Positions 8,930 through 16,735 of a DNA stretch of 47,159 nucleotides are shown here, in pieces. Where the stretch lies: positions 1-47,159 of the forward strand of contig WRKX01000006.1 in NCBI GenBank assembly GCA_009777925.1, given 5' to 3'. The position numbers and the translations under genes were made by a program. The stretch comes from Betaproteobacteria bacterium. Its GTDB lineage: Bacteria > Pseudomonadota > Gammaproteobacteria > Burkholderiales > Rhodocyclaceae. Each line of letters opens with the position of its first letter. The stretch's first letter is position 1. Under the pieces are notes generated by a model that did no database searches, had not been told where the DNA came from, and was given only the letters and a program-made list of their open reading frames with translations.

Positions 8930-9717
8930 CAGATCTCGTCCACCATCTCATCAGCATGGCGGCGAAACAGATATCCCCCCATGCCGCAAAGAAAGAGCGC
9001 CAGCGCCAATATCGGCAAAAGGCGGGACAAATCCGCCGTTCCGGTCAGGAAAATGTTCTGATAAATGCCCACAATGGTTGCCATTGGGTTCCAGGCCATC
9101 AGCTGCGCAACCCGTTCCGGCAAAATGCTCGCCGGGTAAACAATTGGCGTGCACCAGAACCAGAAATTCAACATAATGCTAAAAAGATGGCCGACATCCC
9201 GAAAAAATACGTTAAACACCCCCAGCACGATGCCAAGTCCGACAGACAGGAGTAGTTGAACGCCCAGGGCAGGCAGGATAAGCCAGATGTTCCAGCCGGG
9301 AAACTGGCCGCACAGGCCAAGAAAAACAAGGAAAATCGCAAAGATAAGGCCGAAATTACAGAGTGCGCTCAAGACCACGATCACCGGCAGGCACAGGCGG
9401 GGAAATTTCAGCTTCTTGATCAGGTTGGCATTGTCCAGAAAAACATTCTGGGAACGGGTAACAATCTCGGTAAACAAACCCCAGGTCAAAATCCCCGCGC
9501 ACAAATAGATGCTGTAGGCAAATTTCCCTTCCGCCATCGGCAGGCGGGCCTGCATGATCTGGGAGAAAATCACCGTATAGACGAAAATCATCGCCAGGGG
9601 ATTCAGCACCAGCCAGGCACCGCCCAAGAGGGAGTTGCGGTATCTGGACTGGAATTCACGTTGTACGCTCCCCAGAATAAACCCACGGAAAGCCCAAAGG
9701 GCGCGGAGGGCAGCCAT
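8929..9717 (-). CDS. Polysaccharide ABC transporter permease, Wzm type
   Basis: The 262-residue inner-membrane protein has an ABC2-type fold: an N-terminal amphipathic segment (REFQSRYRNSLLGGAWLVLNP) followed by about six membrane segments, including the family-typical NLIKKLKFPRLCLP loop and CTPIVYPASILPE near the periplasmic side. With Wzt it forms the channel for lipid-linked glycan export. It is the first gene of the minus-strand block; the promoter should lie in the 107-base gap towards the divergent GT4 gene, where I could not pick clear -35/-10 elements. Confidence 0.95.
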   Translation of the reverse strand: MAALRALWAFRGFILGSVQREFQSRYRNSLLGGAWLVLNPLAMIFVYTVIFSQIMQARLPMAEGKFAYSIYLCAGILTWGLFTEIVTRSQNVFLDNANLIKKLKFPRLCLPVIVVLSALCNFGLIFAIFLVFLGLCGQFPGWNIWLILPALGVQLLLSVGLGIVLGVFNVFFRDVGHLFSIMLNFWFWCTPIVYPASILPERVAQLMAWNPMATIVGIYQNIFLTGTADLSRLLPILALALFLCGMGGYLFRRHADEMVDEI

Positions 9718-9824
9718 GACACATTTTGCCTGATTGGATGAAACCCGATATTCTAGACCGTATCCGTAACCCGATCAAACCGGGCGTGTATTCCGAAAGC
9801 GCTCTTCTTTCACTCGGTCACCAC

Positions 9825-10994
9825 ATGAAGATTCTTGTCAATGGCACCTCCCTGCTCACTCCGCTGACCGGCATCGGCCAATACGTCCGCTGCCTGTTTT
9901 CCGCAATGTCGCAATTGCCGGATATCCGGCTGCGCCTTTATTACGGCGCCCATATTGCCGAAGGGTTCTGCCCCCCCGCGCCTGGAACAGCCAGGTTCAT
10001 GCACGGCGCTTACCGGCTGGCCCGCAGCATCATCCCCAAGCCCCGTACCCTGCGCCAGTTTATCCAGCGGCATACCTTTTCCCGACATGTCCGCAAGTTC
10101 GGCAGAGACTGTCTGTACCATGAACCCAATTTCGTTGCCCTCCCTTACGATGGCCCCCTCGCGCTGACCATCCACGACCTTTCCTGTTTCGACCTCCCGG
10201 AAACACACCCCAGGGAACGGGTCGAGTGGATGCAACGGGAAATGCCGGCTTCCATCGCCCGCGCCGACCGGATCATCGTAATCTCAGAAGCTACCCGCCA
10301 AGCCCTGCACCGTTGGGTCGACGTGCCGGAAGAGAAAATCAGCGTGACTCATCTGGCCGCCGACGCCTGTTTTTATCCCAGGGAACCCTCGGAGCTGCAA
10401 GCTCCGCTTGCCAAACTGGGCCTCTCCCCCGGCGCCTATCTGCTTTCGGTCGGCACGCTGGAACCGCGGAAAAATCTTGTCGCCCTGTTTACGGCTTACA
10501 GCGGACTGCCCGCCTCCCTGCGCCAGCGCTACCCCCTGGCAGTAGCGGGCCTGTCCGGCTGGCATCAGGATAGTCTCTTAAAAGCGGCGGCTCCCCTGGT
10601 GCGAACAGGTGAAATCCGCTTTTTGGGGTATGTAGAGGACAGAGAGCTTCCTTTCCTCTACGCCGGAGCTGCCGCCTTTGCCTATCCTTCCCGCTACGAA
10701 GGGTTTGGCCTGCCGCCCCTGGAGGCCATGGCTTCCGGCGTACCGGTCATCGTCTCGAACAGGACCTCGCTGCCGGAAGTGGTTGGCGACGCGGGCCTGA
10801 TGGTAGACCCGGACGATGTAGACAGCCTCTGCCAGGGACTCAAACAACTACTGGAAAATACCGACGAAAGAGCGCATTTTGCCCGCCTGGGACTCGCACG
10901 CGCCACCCACTTCAGTTGGCGGCGTTGCGCAACTGAAACCAGGGAAATCTACCGGCAGATTCTTGAAAGCCACGGCTTTCCGCTTGAGAATTGA
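9825..10994 (+). CDS. GT4-family glycosyltransferase
   Basis: The 389-residue protein begins MKILVNGTSLLTPLTGIGQY, the normal N-terminal Rossmann strand and glycine loop of GT4 enzymes acting on surface glycans. It carries GTLEPRKN in the donor-binding half and the EX7E motif in YEGFGLPPLEAMASGVPV. In-frame starts at 9726 (TTG) and 9738 (ATG) exist, but the added residues do not resemble the family, so ATG 9825 is preferred. No strong ribosome site is visible for any choice. It diverges from wzm and is followed after 3 bases by the cyclase gene, so the two may share a transcript. Donor and acceptor are unknown. Confidence 0.9.
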   Translation: MKILVNGTSLLTPLTGIGQYVRCLFSAMSQLPDIRLRLYYGAHIAEGFCPPAPGTARFMHGAYRLARSIIPKPRTLRQFIQRHTFSRHVRKFGRDCLYHEPNFVALPYDGPLALTIHDLSCFDLPETHPRERVEWMQREMPASIARADRIIVISEATRQALHRWVDVPEEKISVTHLAADACFYPREPSELQAPLAKLGLSPGAYLLSVGTLEPRKNLVALFTAYSGLPASLRQRYPLAVAGLSGWHQDSLLKAAAPLVRTGEIRFLGYVEDRELPFLYAGAAAFAYPSRYEGFGLPPLEAMASGVPVIVSNRTSLPEVVGDAGLMVDPDDVDSLCQGLKQLLENTDERAHFARLGLARATHFSWRRCATETREIYRQILESHGFPLEN

Positions 10995-10997
10995 GCC

Positions 10998-12872
10998 ATG
11001 CACCATCCTTTCCCGCAAGGCCCGTTCCGCTTCCTGTTGGCGTTTCTCGCTTTCGTCTCTGTATTAGCCGTGGAATACGGACGCCCTGCCCTGTTGACCC
11101 GTTTTGACGAAGGTTTCAAGGATCTGCTCTTGCAAATCATGGTCGATCCGACGCCGGAAACCAGGGTGACGGTGGTGGATATAGATGACGATTCCATTGA
11201 GCAATTCGGCTCCTGGCCCTGGCCCCGGGAACGGATTGCCGATCTGGCGGAAGTGTTACTGACCGATTATCAGGCGCGCGCGGTGGGTCTGGACATTATT
11301 TTTCCCGAGCCACGCGACCCGGAAGGCGACCTTCGGCTTGCTATCTTGGCCGAGCACGCGCCCCTGGCGCTGGCGCAGGTCTTCGATTTCACGCCACGTT
11401 ATCCCAATCTCAATCTGGGTGCGTTGTCCCCCCCGTTTGCGCAAAACATACCGGATGGAGTGCGCGCGTTCGGTTATGTAGGCAATTACCCTGCCTTGAG
11501 CGAAAAGGCGCGCTGTGTCGGCAACATCGGCTACCAGCCCGATGCGGATGGCGTGCTGCGGCACATCCCCCTTCTGGTCTCCTATAACCGGCAAACCTAT
11601 CCCCAATTCGCCGCAGCATTGCTGGAATGCGCCGCAACGCCTCCGGTTCGTCTTATCCTGCCCACCGGAAACAGCAATGATGCTGCCATTCCGTGGCGTA
11701 TTCCCTTTAGCAACGCCCTGGAAGCCTATACCGTGCTGTCGGCTGCGGATGTCTTGCGGCATGAAGCGCCGCTGGAGTTGACACGCGATCGCTTTGTGGT
11801 AGTCGGTTCCTCTTCCCTTGGACAGGGCGACCGGGTTGGCATTCCCCTAGCTCCTCTGGTTTCCGGGGTGATGGTACATGCCCAAAATCTTTCCGCGCTT
11901 TTGGACCTTGCGGAAGGCAAAACACGCACGCCCTGGGACGGGCGCTGGCTGCTCATCGTATGGGCGCTCGTCACCCTGGCGTTCGGAGTTTTCTGGATTG
12001 CCCGTCTTCCAGCCTGGCACAGCCTGCTGCTCCTGCTGCTTCTCTCCCTTGCCTGGCTTGCGCTGGCAAGCTGGGGATTTCTGCAACAGGCTAAATGGTC
12101 TATCCTCGCGCCCATGATCGGATATTTCCTGCTGCTGGTTACCGCTGTTCCCTATGAATGGCGAAGTGTCCAGCGGCGCAGCCGACAAACCCTGGAGGCA
12201 CTCTCCCACTACGTCGCCAAGCCGGTGCTGGACGAACTGCAACGGCAGCAAGAGACTTACAGCCTGACCCCCGCCCTGAAAGCGGTTACTGTGCTGATAG
12301 CCGACATGGAAGGCTACACCCGCCTGACTTCTGCGCTTACTCTGGAAGACGCTGCCCGGTTGACCAAGGATTTTCTGGGCTGCCTCACCCGACCGGCCTT
12401 GGACAACGGCGGCACGCTCGACAAATACAGCGGTGACGGCATCGTGGTTTTTTGGGGCGCGCCTCTGGAATGTCCCGACCAGGCCGACCGGGCGGTGGAC
12501 GCGGCTCTGGAAATTCTGGAAGAAGTCCAAAGACTCAACGACACGCAGACGCAGCAGGGACTGCCCGCAGTACGTGTTCGCATAGGTATCGAAAGCGGAA
12601 TGGCGCTGGTCGGCGACTTGGGGACGCCGTTTCGCAGCACCTACACCGCAGTTGGAGACTGCATCAACTTTGCTTCCCGCCTGGAATCAGCCGCCCGCAA
12701 CCTGCCGTTTTCCCTCCTCATCGGAGCCACGACTAATGCCTGGTTACAACGCCACATCACCCGTCCCGCAGTAGAAATCAGATTACGGGATACTTCCACC
12801 GTCATCCAGACCTTTACCGTTCAGTATCCTGCGGATCGCAACGACTCGCGCGGAACGCAAAAACCGCGCTAA
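10998..12872 (+). CDS. CHASE2-domain adenylate/guanylate cyclase
   Basis: The 624-residue membrane protein has an N-terminal membrane anchor, an extracytoplasmic CHASE2 sensor (about 35-310), three closely spaced membrane segments (about 318-385) and a class III cyclase domain (about 425-600). Metal-binding aspartates are present (D436 in IADMEGYT, D480 in YSGDG), as is the lysine K476 usual for purine selection in adenylate cyclases. TYTAVGDCINFASRLE supplies the later catalytic Asn/Arg region, so it should be active, probably making cAMP. The ligand of CHASE2 is unknown. CHASE2 cyclases are often near FecR-domain proteins, as here. Its stop overlaps the convergent DUF4214 gene by four bases. 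A Crp-family regulator about 8 kb away is a candidate target. Confidence 0.93.
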   Translation: MHHPFPQGPFRFLLAFLAFVSVLAVEYGRPALLTRFDEGFKDLLLQIMVDPTPETRVTVVDIDDDSIEQFGSWPWPRERIADLAEVLLTDYQARAVGLDIIFPEPRDPEGDLRLAILAEHAPLALAQVFDFTPRYPNLNLGALSPPFAQNIPDGVRAFGYVGNYPALSEKARCVGNIGYQPDADGVLRHIPLLVSYNRQTYPQFAAALLECAATPPVRLILPTGNSNDAAIPWRIPFSNALEAYTVLSAADVLRHEAPLELTRDRFVVVGSSSLGQGDRVGIPLAPLVSGVMVHAQNLSALLDLAEGKTRTPWDGRWLLIVWALVTLAFGVFWIARLPAWHSLLLLLLLSLAWLALASWGFLQQAKWSILAPMIGYFLLLVTAVPYEWRSVQRRSRQTLEALSHYVAKPVLDELQRQQETYSLTPALKAVTVLIADMEGYTRLTSALTLEDAARLTKDFLGCLTRPALDNGGTLDKYSGDGIVVFWGAPLECPDQADRAVDAALEILEEVQRLNDTQTQQGLPAVRVRIGIESGMALVGDLGTPFRSTYTAVGDCINFASRLESAARNLPFSLLIGATTNAWLQRHITRPAVEIRLRDTSTVIQTFTVQYPADRNDSRGTQKPR

Positions 12873-13597
12873 AAAAACACCTGATCTATCAACGTCTGAA
12901 TGCCGGCGGCAACCAGATCATGATCGGGCAGATCAAACCCATACGGCGAACCAATACCCGCCAGCCAGACCTTGACCGCTTCGCTTTGCCTGGCCGTCGC
13001 GTTCTCATAAGCCCAAATTTCCACCTCAGTATCCAACGCCAAAGTAAAATCCTGCGCCGCCCAAATCTTGGCAGCCACCGTGTCGCTATCGTACCCGGTA
13101 GCGCCATACATCAAAGCAGGCACCAGGTCATTGACCGTGACATCCCCTGAATCCAGCCCCGCCGTCCAGTACGCATGCCCGCCTTCATCCGGCGCGCGAT
13201 TGAACAAGTAGTAATACAGCAACTCCACAATCTGGAAATTAGTCTTGTCCGCCACCAAACCCTGGTATTCCTTCGACTGGGAAAAACTCTCGAAAATGTC
13301 GCCCGGCGTATCCACAAACTGGCTCCAGTAAGCCACCCCGCCAGGATCGCCCGGCCTCCCCAGATAGGCTACATAGGCTTCCGTCACCGGATCAGCCTCC
13401 CAATAGGTCGTGATCTGACCCCGCACAAGATCAAGCTCCAGCGCATAACGGTGGGTCGGAAAAACAGAAACTTCCGGGTCTGCTGTACAAGGGCCGGGAC
13501 TACCTGTATCGTTAGGATCAACACAGGGGCTATTATTAGCATGCAAATGCGCGTAATCGCCTGCATACTTCCAAATATCTCCGGATAAGTGTGGCAT
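12869..13597 (-). CDS. DUF4214-domain protein without a signal peptide
   Basis: The 242-residue acidic protein carries a DUF4214 region from about residue 65 on: AYVAYLGRPGDPGGVAYW, then LFNRAPDEGGHAYW and QDFTLALDTEVE. It aligns along its length with the C-termini of the two giant proteins at 20716 and 23980 (shared RP.D..G..YW, S.EY, LF.RAPD and ALDT positions). DUF4214 is known mostly from bacterial surface and secreted proteins. No Sec signal is visible: the N-terminus is MPHLSGDIWKYAGDY. AAGGAG lies eight bases before the ATG. It follows the TPR-barrel gene by 12 bases, so the two are an operon, and it is a candidate substrate of that outer-membrane protein (inference). Confidence 0.85.
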   Translation of the reverse strand: MPHLSGDIWKYAGDYAHLHANNSPCVDPNDTGSPGPCTADPEVSVFPTHRYALELDLVRGQITTYWEADPVTEAYVAYLGRPGDPGGVAYWSQFVDTPGDIFESFSQSKEYQGLVADKTNFQIVELLYYYLFNRAPDEGGHAYWTAGLDSGDVTVNDLVPALMYGATGYDSDTVAAKIWAAQDFTLALDTEVEIWAYENATARQSEAVKVWLAGIGSPYGFDLPDHDLVAAGIQTLIDQVFF

Positions 13598-13609
13598 GAT
13601 GCTTACTCC

Positions 13610-14839
13610 TTAATTACTGAAATCATACTGCCAATTCAGCATGATCTGACGGCTACGATAACCAAATAAGGATATATTTTCCTTATTATCCAGAAAACGA
13701 TACTCCAGCGTCAAGCTCTGCCGGGGCACTACAGCATAGGTAGCGGCAGCCCGCCACAAGGTGGCGCGTTGCTTGCGCCGCTCATTAAACAAACCAGGCA
13801 GGTACGCCCGCTCCCCCCGCCAACTTTGATGACTCCAGGAAAATTCCCCGAAAAGCCTCTCCCCCAAACGTTGCCGCAATATCAGATTGGAAGTCCAGCC
13901 CCGCCTATCGCCGCCCGGTCGCCTCGCCTCCCCATCATCGCGGGTGACGCCAAGACTCCCCAAAAACAAGGTATCCTGCCCCTGAAAAGCCAACAGCGCC
14001 TGCGCCCGCAACAAATCCGCGTCAAAACGGTACAGCGTGGGATACCAAACCCGACTCCAATCACCCACAACACTAAACCGCCAACCAGCAGGAAGATCAG
14101 GCCAGGGCGGCAAAACCTGCGCATAAGCATTTACCTGCTTCTGGTACAACCGCCCCCCCAACCAGGTCGCGCCCAAACTCCCCCCCCAGCGACTCTCCCA
14201 TTCGCCCAACCGCCAAGGCCGCTCCGCCCCAACCACGCCGGTCGCCAAATCATAGCCGGAAACCCGATCATACTTGCGAGCATGTAAATTGCCATGCAGC
14301 AAAGTCTCCGAAGCAGGCCGGGTATAACTCGCCTCCAACCCAAGCTGGGTAAAGGAATCCGAACGGGGACGGAATTCCGGCGCAAGCATGAGCGGAATCA
14401 AACCATCATCAACCAGCAAAGAAAAATAAGGATCACGCGCGCCCTGATTAGCGTTGCTGTCATGCCCTCGCCCCAGTCTGAACCGAAGCCGCGCCCCGCC
14501 AGATTGCTCCTGCCGCTGGCAACCCTGCGCCCGAATTCGCTGAATCAAATCCCGAATAGCCAGAGGCGGGTCAAACCGCTCCTCTATCCGCGCAAACAAC
14601 GCTTCGGCTTCATCAACAAGCCCCATGCCGCATTGCAGAATAGCCAGATCAAGCAAAGCGCCAGCGTGCTCCGGCTGGCGGGCAATCACAGCCTCAATAG
14701 CCCGCCGCGCCTCTTCAACCGAGCCTTCGCTCAGCAACTTGAGGGCGTTTCGATAGTCGCTGTCATCAGCCTCCGTCGCGCTCGCCAAACCGGCAAAGCC
14801 GCAACAAAGCAACAGAAAGAGGAAAAGAAATGAGCGCAA
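13610..14839 (-). CDS. TPR-containing outer-membrane beta-barrel protein (Slam/DUF560-like)
   Basis: The 409-residue precursor has a clear signal peptide (residues 1-21, FLFLFLLLCCGFAGLASA), then TPR-like helices (about 28-110, with EARRAIEAVIARQPEHAGAL) and a C-terminal region of alternating amphipathic strands from about 120 to the end. RLGRGHDSNANQG at the junction and a C-terminus close to the aromatic end of outer-membrane barrels (NWQYDFSN) support this. A periplasmic TPR domain plus barrel is the plan of Slam (surface lipoprotein assembly modifier) proteins, but family membership is a judgement from layout. The start is a TTG at 14839 with a weak ribosome site. The DUF4214 gene follows in operon; the FecR gene diverges. 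Confidence 0.8.
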   Translation of the reverse strand: MRSFLFLFLLLCCGFAGLASATEADDSDYRNALKLLSEGSVEEARRAIEAVIARQPEHAGALLDLAILQCGMGLVDEAEALFARIEERFDPPLAIRDLIQRIRAQGCQRQEQSGGARLRFRLGRGHDSNANQGARDPYFSLLVDDGLIPLMLAPEFRPRSDSFTQLGLEASYTRPASETLLHGNLHARKYDRVSGYDLATGVVGAERPWRLGEWESRWGGSLGATWLGGRLYQKQVNAYAQVLPPWPDLPAGWRFSVVGDWSRVWYPTLYRFDADLLRAQALLAFQGQDTLFLGSLGVTRDDGEARRPGGDRRGWTSNLILRQRLGERLFGEFSWSHQSWRGERAYLPGLFNERRKQRATLWRAAATYAVVPRQSLTLEYRFLDNKENISLFGYRSRQIMLNWQYDFSN

Positions 14840-14920
14840 CGTTTGTTCTGTTTGTTGTTAGTGTGGTCAAAAACCGGGGAGAATGAACAAGAAATCGCAA
14901 AACCACTTGTAAATGATTTC

Positions 14921-14948
14921 TTGATTCTATATCTCTTGATTCTATAAT
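14921..14948 (+). promoter_or_regulatory. Probable sigma70 promoter for the FecR-domain gene, with a direct repeat
   Basis: TTGATT (14921-14926) and TATAAT (14943-14948) are 16 bases apart. The stretch CTTGATTCTATA occurs twice, 15 bases apart (14920-14931 and 14935-14946), across the promoter, which could be a regulator site or a simple duplication. The divergent TPR-barrel gene starts at 14839, so a factor bound here could affect both. Confidence 0.5.
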
Positions 14949-15014
14949 AAGAAGATAATACATGGGAAATTTGAACCATACATGACCATGCAAAAAACGT
15001 GGGGAGTTGCCGCC

Positions 15015-16319
15015 ATGACCAATATTCAACAGAAAATAAGCTCCAAGTCCGGCGCATATACGCTGCTGGCGCTCTTCTTCGCCTGTGCCTGCTGGCTCAC
15101 CGCCTCCGCCCAAACCATCAACGAAGCGGGCAAGATCGTGCTCTCCGTCGGCGAAACCCGAATGGCCGGCAAAACAGTCAAGGTAGACGACATAGTGCCG
15201 GTAGGCGCCGAACTCTCAACCGGGTCGGATGGCTACCTCTACCTGAAAACAATAGATAACGGCTTCCTGATCATGCGCCCCGGCAGCATAGCCACCGTCG
15301 AAATGTATGAAGTCAACCACGAAAACCCGGAACAAAGCCGCTTCAAGTTCTTCCTGCGCCAAGGCATCGCCCGCAGCGTCTCAGGCGACGCGGTCGGCAA
15401 AGCGCGGAAAAACTTCCGCTTCAACACCCCGGTAGCCGCCATAGGCGTGCGCGGCACAGATTTCAGCGTCTACGCCGATTCCCAGGAAACCCGCGTGATC
15501 GTCTCCTCCGGCGGCGTAATCGTCGCCGGATTCGGCGCTCTCTGCTCGCCGCAAGGAATCGGCCCCTGCGAAGGCGCAAACAGCATGGAACTCTTCGCCG
15601 GCACCGCCAACGTGCTGCTGGTTCGCAAGGGACAGAACGAACCCCAGATCAGCCAGGAGAAGGAACTCTCGCCCGACCTGACCGCACCTCCCCGGCTCGA
15701 TGAACCGCAAGAAAGCGCCACGCGCAAGCCGCGAAGCGCAACCCCAAACGAAGCCAAGATCGCCCACCAGGATACGAGCAACCTGGAGCCCATCAAAAAA
15801 CCCGTCGTCTGGGGACGCTGGCAGGCAATTTCCGATGGCTTGCCCGCCACTGTGGACACCACCGCAGTCAACAACAAGGAGTACATGCAAATCACCCTCG
15901 GTAACTACATTATGTTCCGGGAAAAATCCAGCGCCTTCCCCACTCCAGCCAGCGGCAGCATGAACTTCACCCTCCAGGACAGCTTGGCGCACGTCAGCAA
16001 CCCGACAAACGGAGCCAGCGCCGAAGCCAGCCTGTCCAGCGGCTTCCTGAACTTCAACTTCGCCAAAGCAGCCTTCACAACCAAGGTTGACCTCAACGCC
16101 CTGGGAGAAACCCACGTCCTCTATGCCCGAGGAAAAGTAACGCCGGATGGCTTCTTCTCCAATACATCCACCACAGCCGACGGCAACATGCTGGTGCGGG
16201 GATTCCTGTTCAAGGACACGCAACTGGCAGATTCGCCCGGCAGCGCCAACTACCTCTTCCGCTCCACCCTGAATAACGGCTGGGAAGCAAACGGCGTCGC
16301 CAACTGGAGCAAAAAATAA
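15015..16319 (+). CDS. Secreted FecR-domain protein
   Basis: The 434-residue protein has a signal peptide (about 1-32, YTLLALFFACACWLTASAQ) and a FecR domain (about 45-190): LRQGIARSVSG, FRFNTPVAAIGVRGTDFSVY and VIVSSGGV. A Pro/Glu-rich linker follows, then a C-terminal beta-rich domain of about 180 residues that I do not recognise. Unlike classical FecR it has no inner-membrane anchor beyond the signal peptide and no sigma-factor partner nearby, so it is more likely a periplasmic or surface structural/sensor protein. I chose ATG 15015 because GGGGAG lies about nine bases upstream; ATG 14982 is the alternative. It diverges from the TPR-barrel/DUF4214 operon, and a CHASE2 cyclase lies in the same cluster. 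Confidence 0.88.
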   Translation: MTNIQQKISSKSGAYTLLALFFACACWLTASAQTINEAGKIVLSVGETRMAGKTVKVDDIVPVGAELSTGSDGYLYLKTIDNGFLIMRPGSIATVEMYEVNHENPEQSRFKFFLRQGIARSVSGDAVGKARKNFRFNTPVAAIGVRGTDFSVYADSQETRVIVSSGGVIVAGFGALCSPQGIGPCEGANSMELFAGTANVLLVRKGQNEPQISQEKELSPDLTAPPRLDEPQESATRKPRSATPNEAKIAHQDTSNLEPIKKPVVWGRWQAISDGLPATVDTTAVNNKEYMQITLGNYIMFREKSSAFPTPASGSMNFTLQDSLAHVSNPTNGASAEASLSSGFLNFNFAKAAFTTKVDLNALGETHVLYARGKVTPDGFFSNTSTTADGNMLVRGFLFKDTQLADSPGSANYLFRSTLNNGWEANGVANWSKK

Positions 16320-16340
16320 GCCCTGCAGACAGCAACTTCT

Positions 16341-16376
16341 GCGGACGACAATTCTTGTTAGGGATTTGCCGTCCGC
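16341..16376. terminator. Possible hairpin terminator after the FecR-domain gene
   Basis: GCGGACG (16341-16347) pairs with CGTCCGC (16370-16376) across a 22-base loop, 22 bases past the FecR stop. There is no T-run, so rho-independent function is doubtful. Confidence 0.3.
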
Positions 16377-16427
16377 AAGACTTGCTATATGCAAGGCTTG
16401 TTGTCTGCAAGACCGATTTATCGCGCC

Positions 16428-16576
16428 TTAGAGCGGCTTTTGTTTAATCCTGTACGTATGCCAACTCCTCAACTCGTCATTGCGAGGTGCGCCAGCTTCG
16501 ATGCAACCCAGAGGCTTTCTAATGGATTGCTTCGCTCGCAATGACAATGTATCTGCTTGAACCGAAACCGCTCTAA
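16428..16576. mobile_element. 149-bp miniature element, family B copy 1
   Basis: Its ends are TTAGAGCGGCTTTTGTTTAA and, reversed, TTAGAGCGGTTTCGGTTCAA. The interior contains CGTCATTGCGAGG...GATTGCTTCGCTCGCAATGA, itself a palindromic repeat common in Pseudomonadota. Parts of the same family recur at 20158-20273, 20456-20647, 28051 and 28486. No coding capacity. It occupies most of the gap between the FecR gene and phaC. Confidence 0.8.
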
Positions 16577-16660
16577 CCTACAGCCTGTTAGACCCTGGCG
16601 GGGGCAGCACGGTCTGCGAGCAGAAACCCATGAATATTTTACAAAAAATCTTCGATTCAA

Positions 16661-16689
16661 TTGACAATTGGAAGTGAGGCGAGGAGAAT
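16661..16689 (+). promoter_or_regulatory. Possible sigma70 promoter of phaC
   Basis: A perfect TTGACA at 16661-16666 is followed after 17 bases by GAGAAT (16684-16689), four of six matches to the -10 consensus. It sits 47 bases before the phaC start, right after the family B element. Confidence 0.35.
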
Positions 16690-16735
16690 TCAGGGGATTT
16701 GTTGTAAGTCACCTTTTCATACCCGGGAGGTTTTT

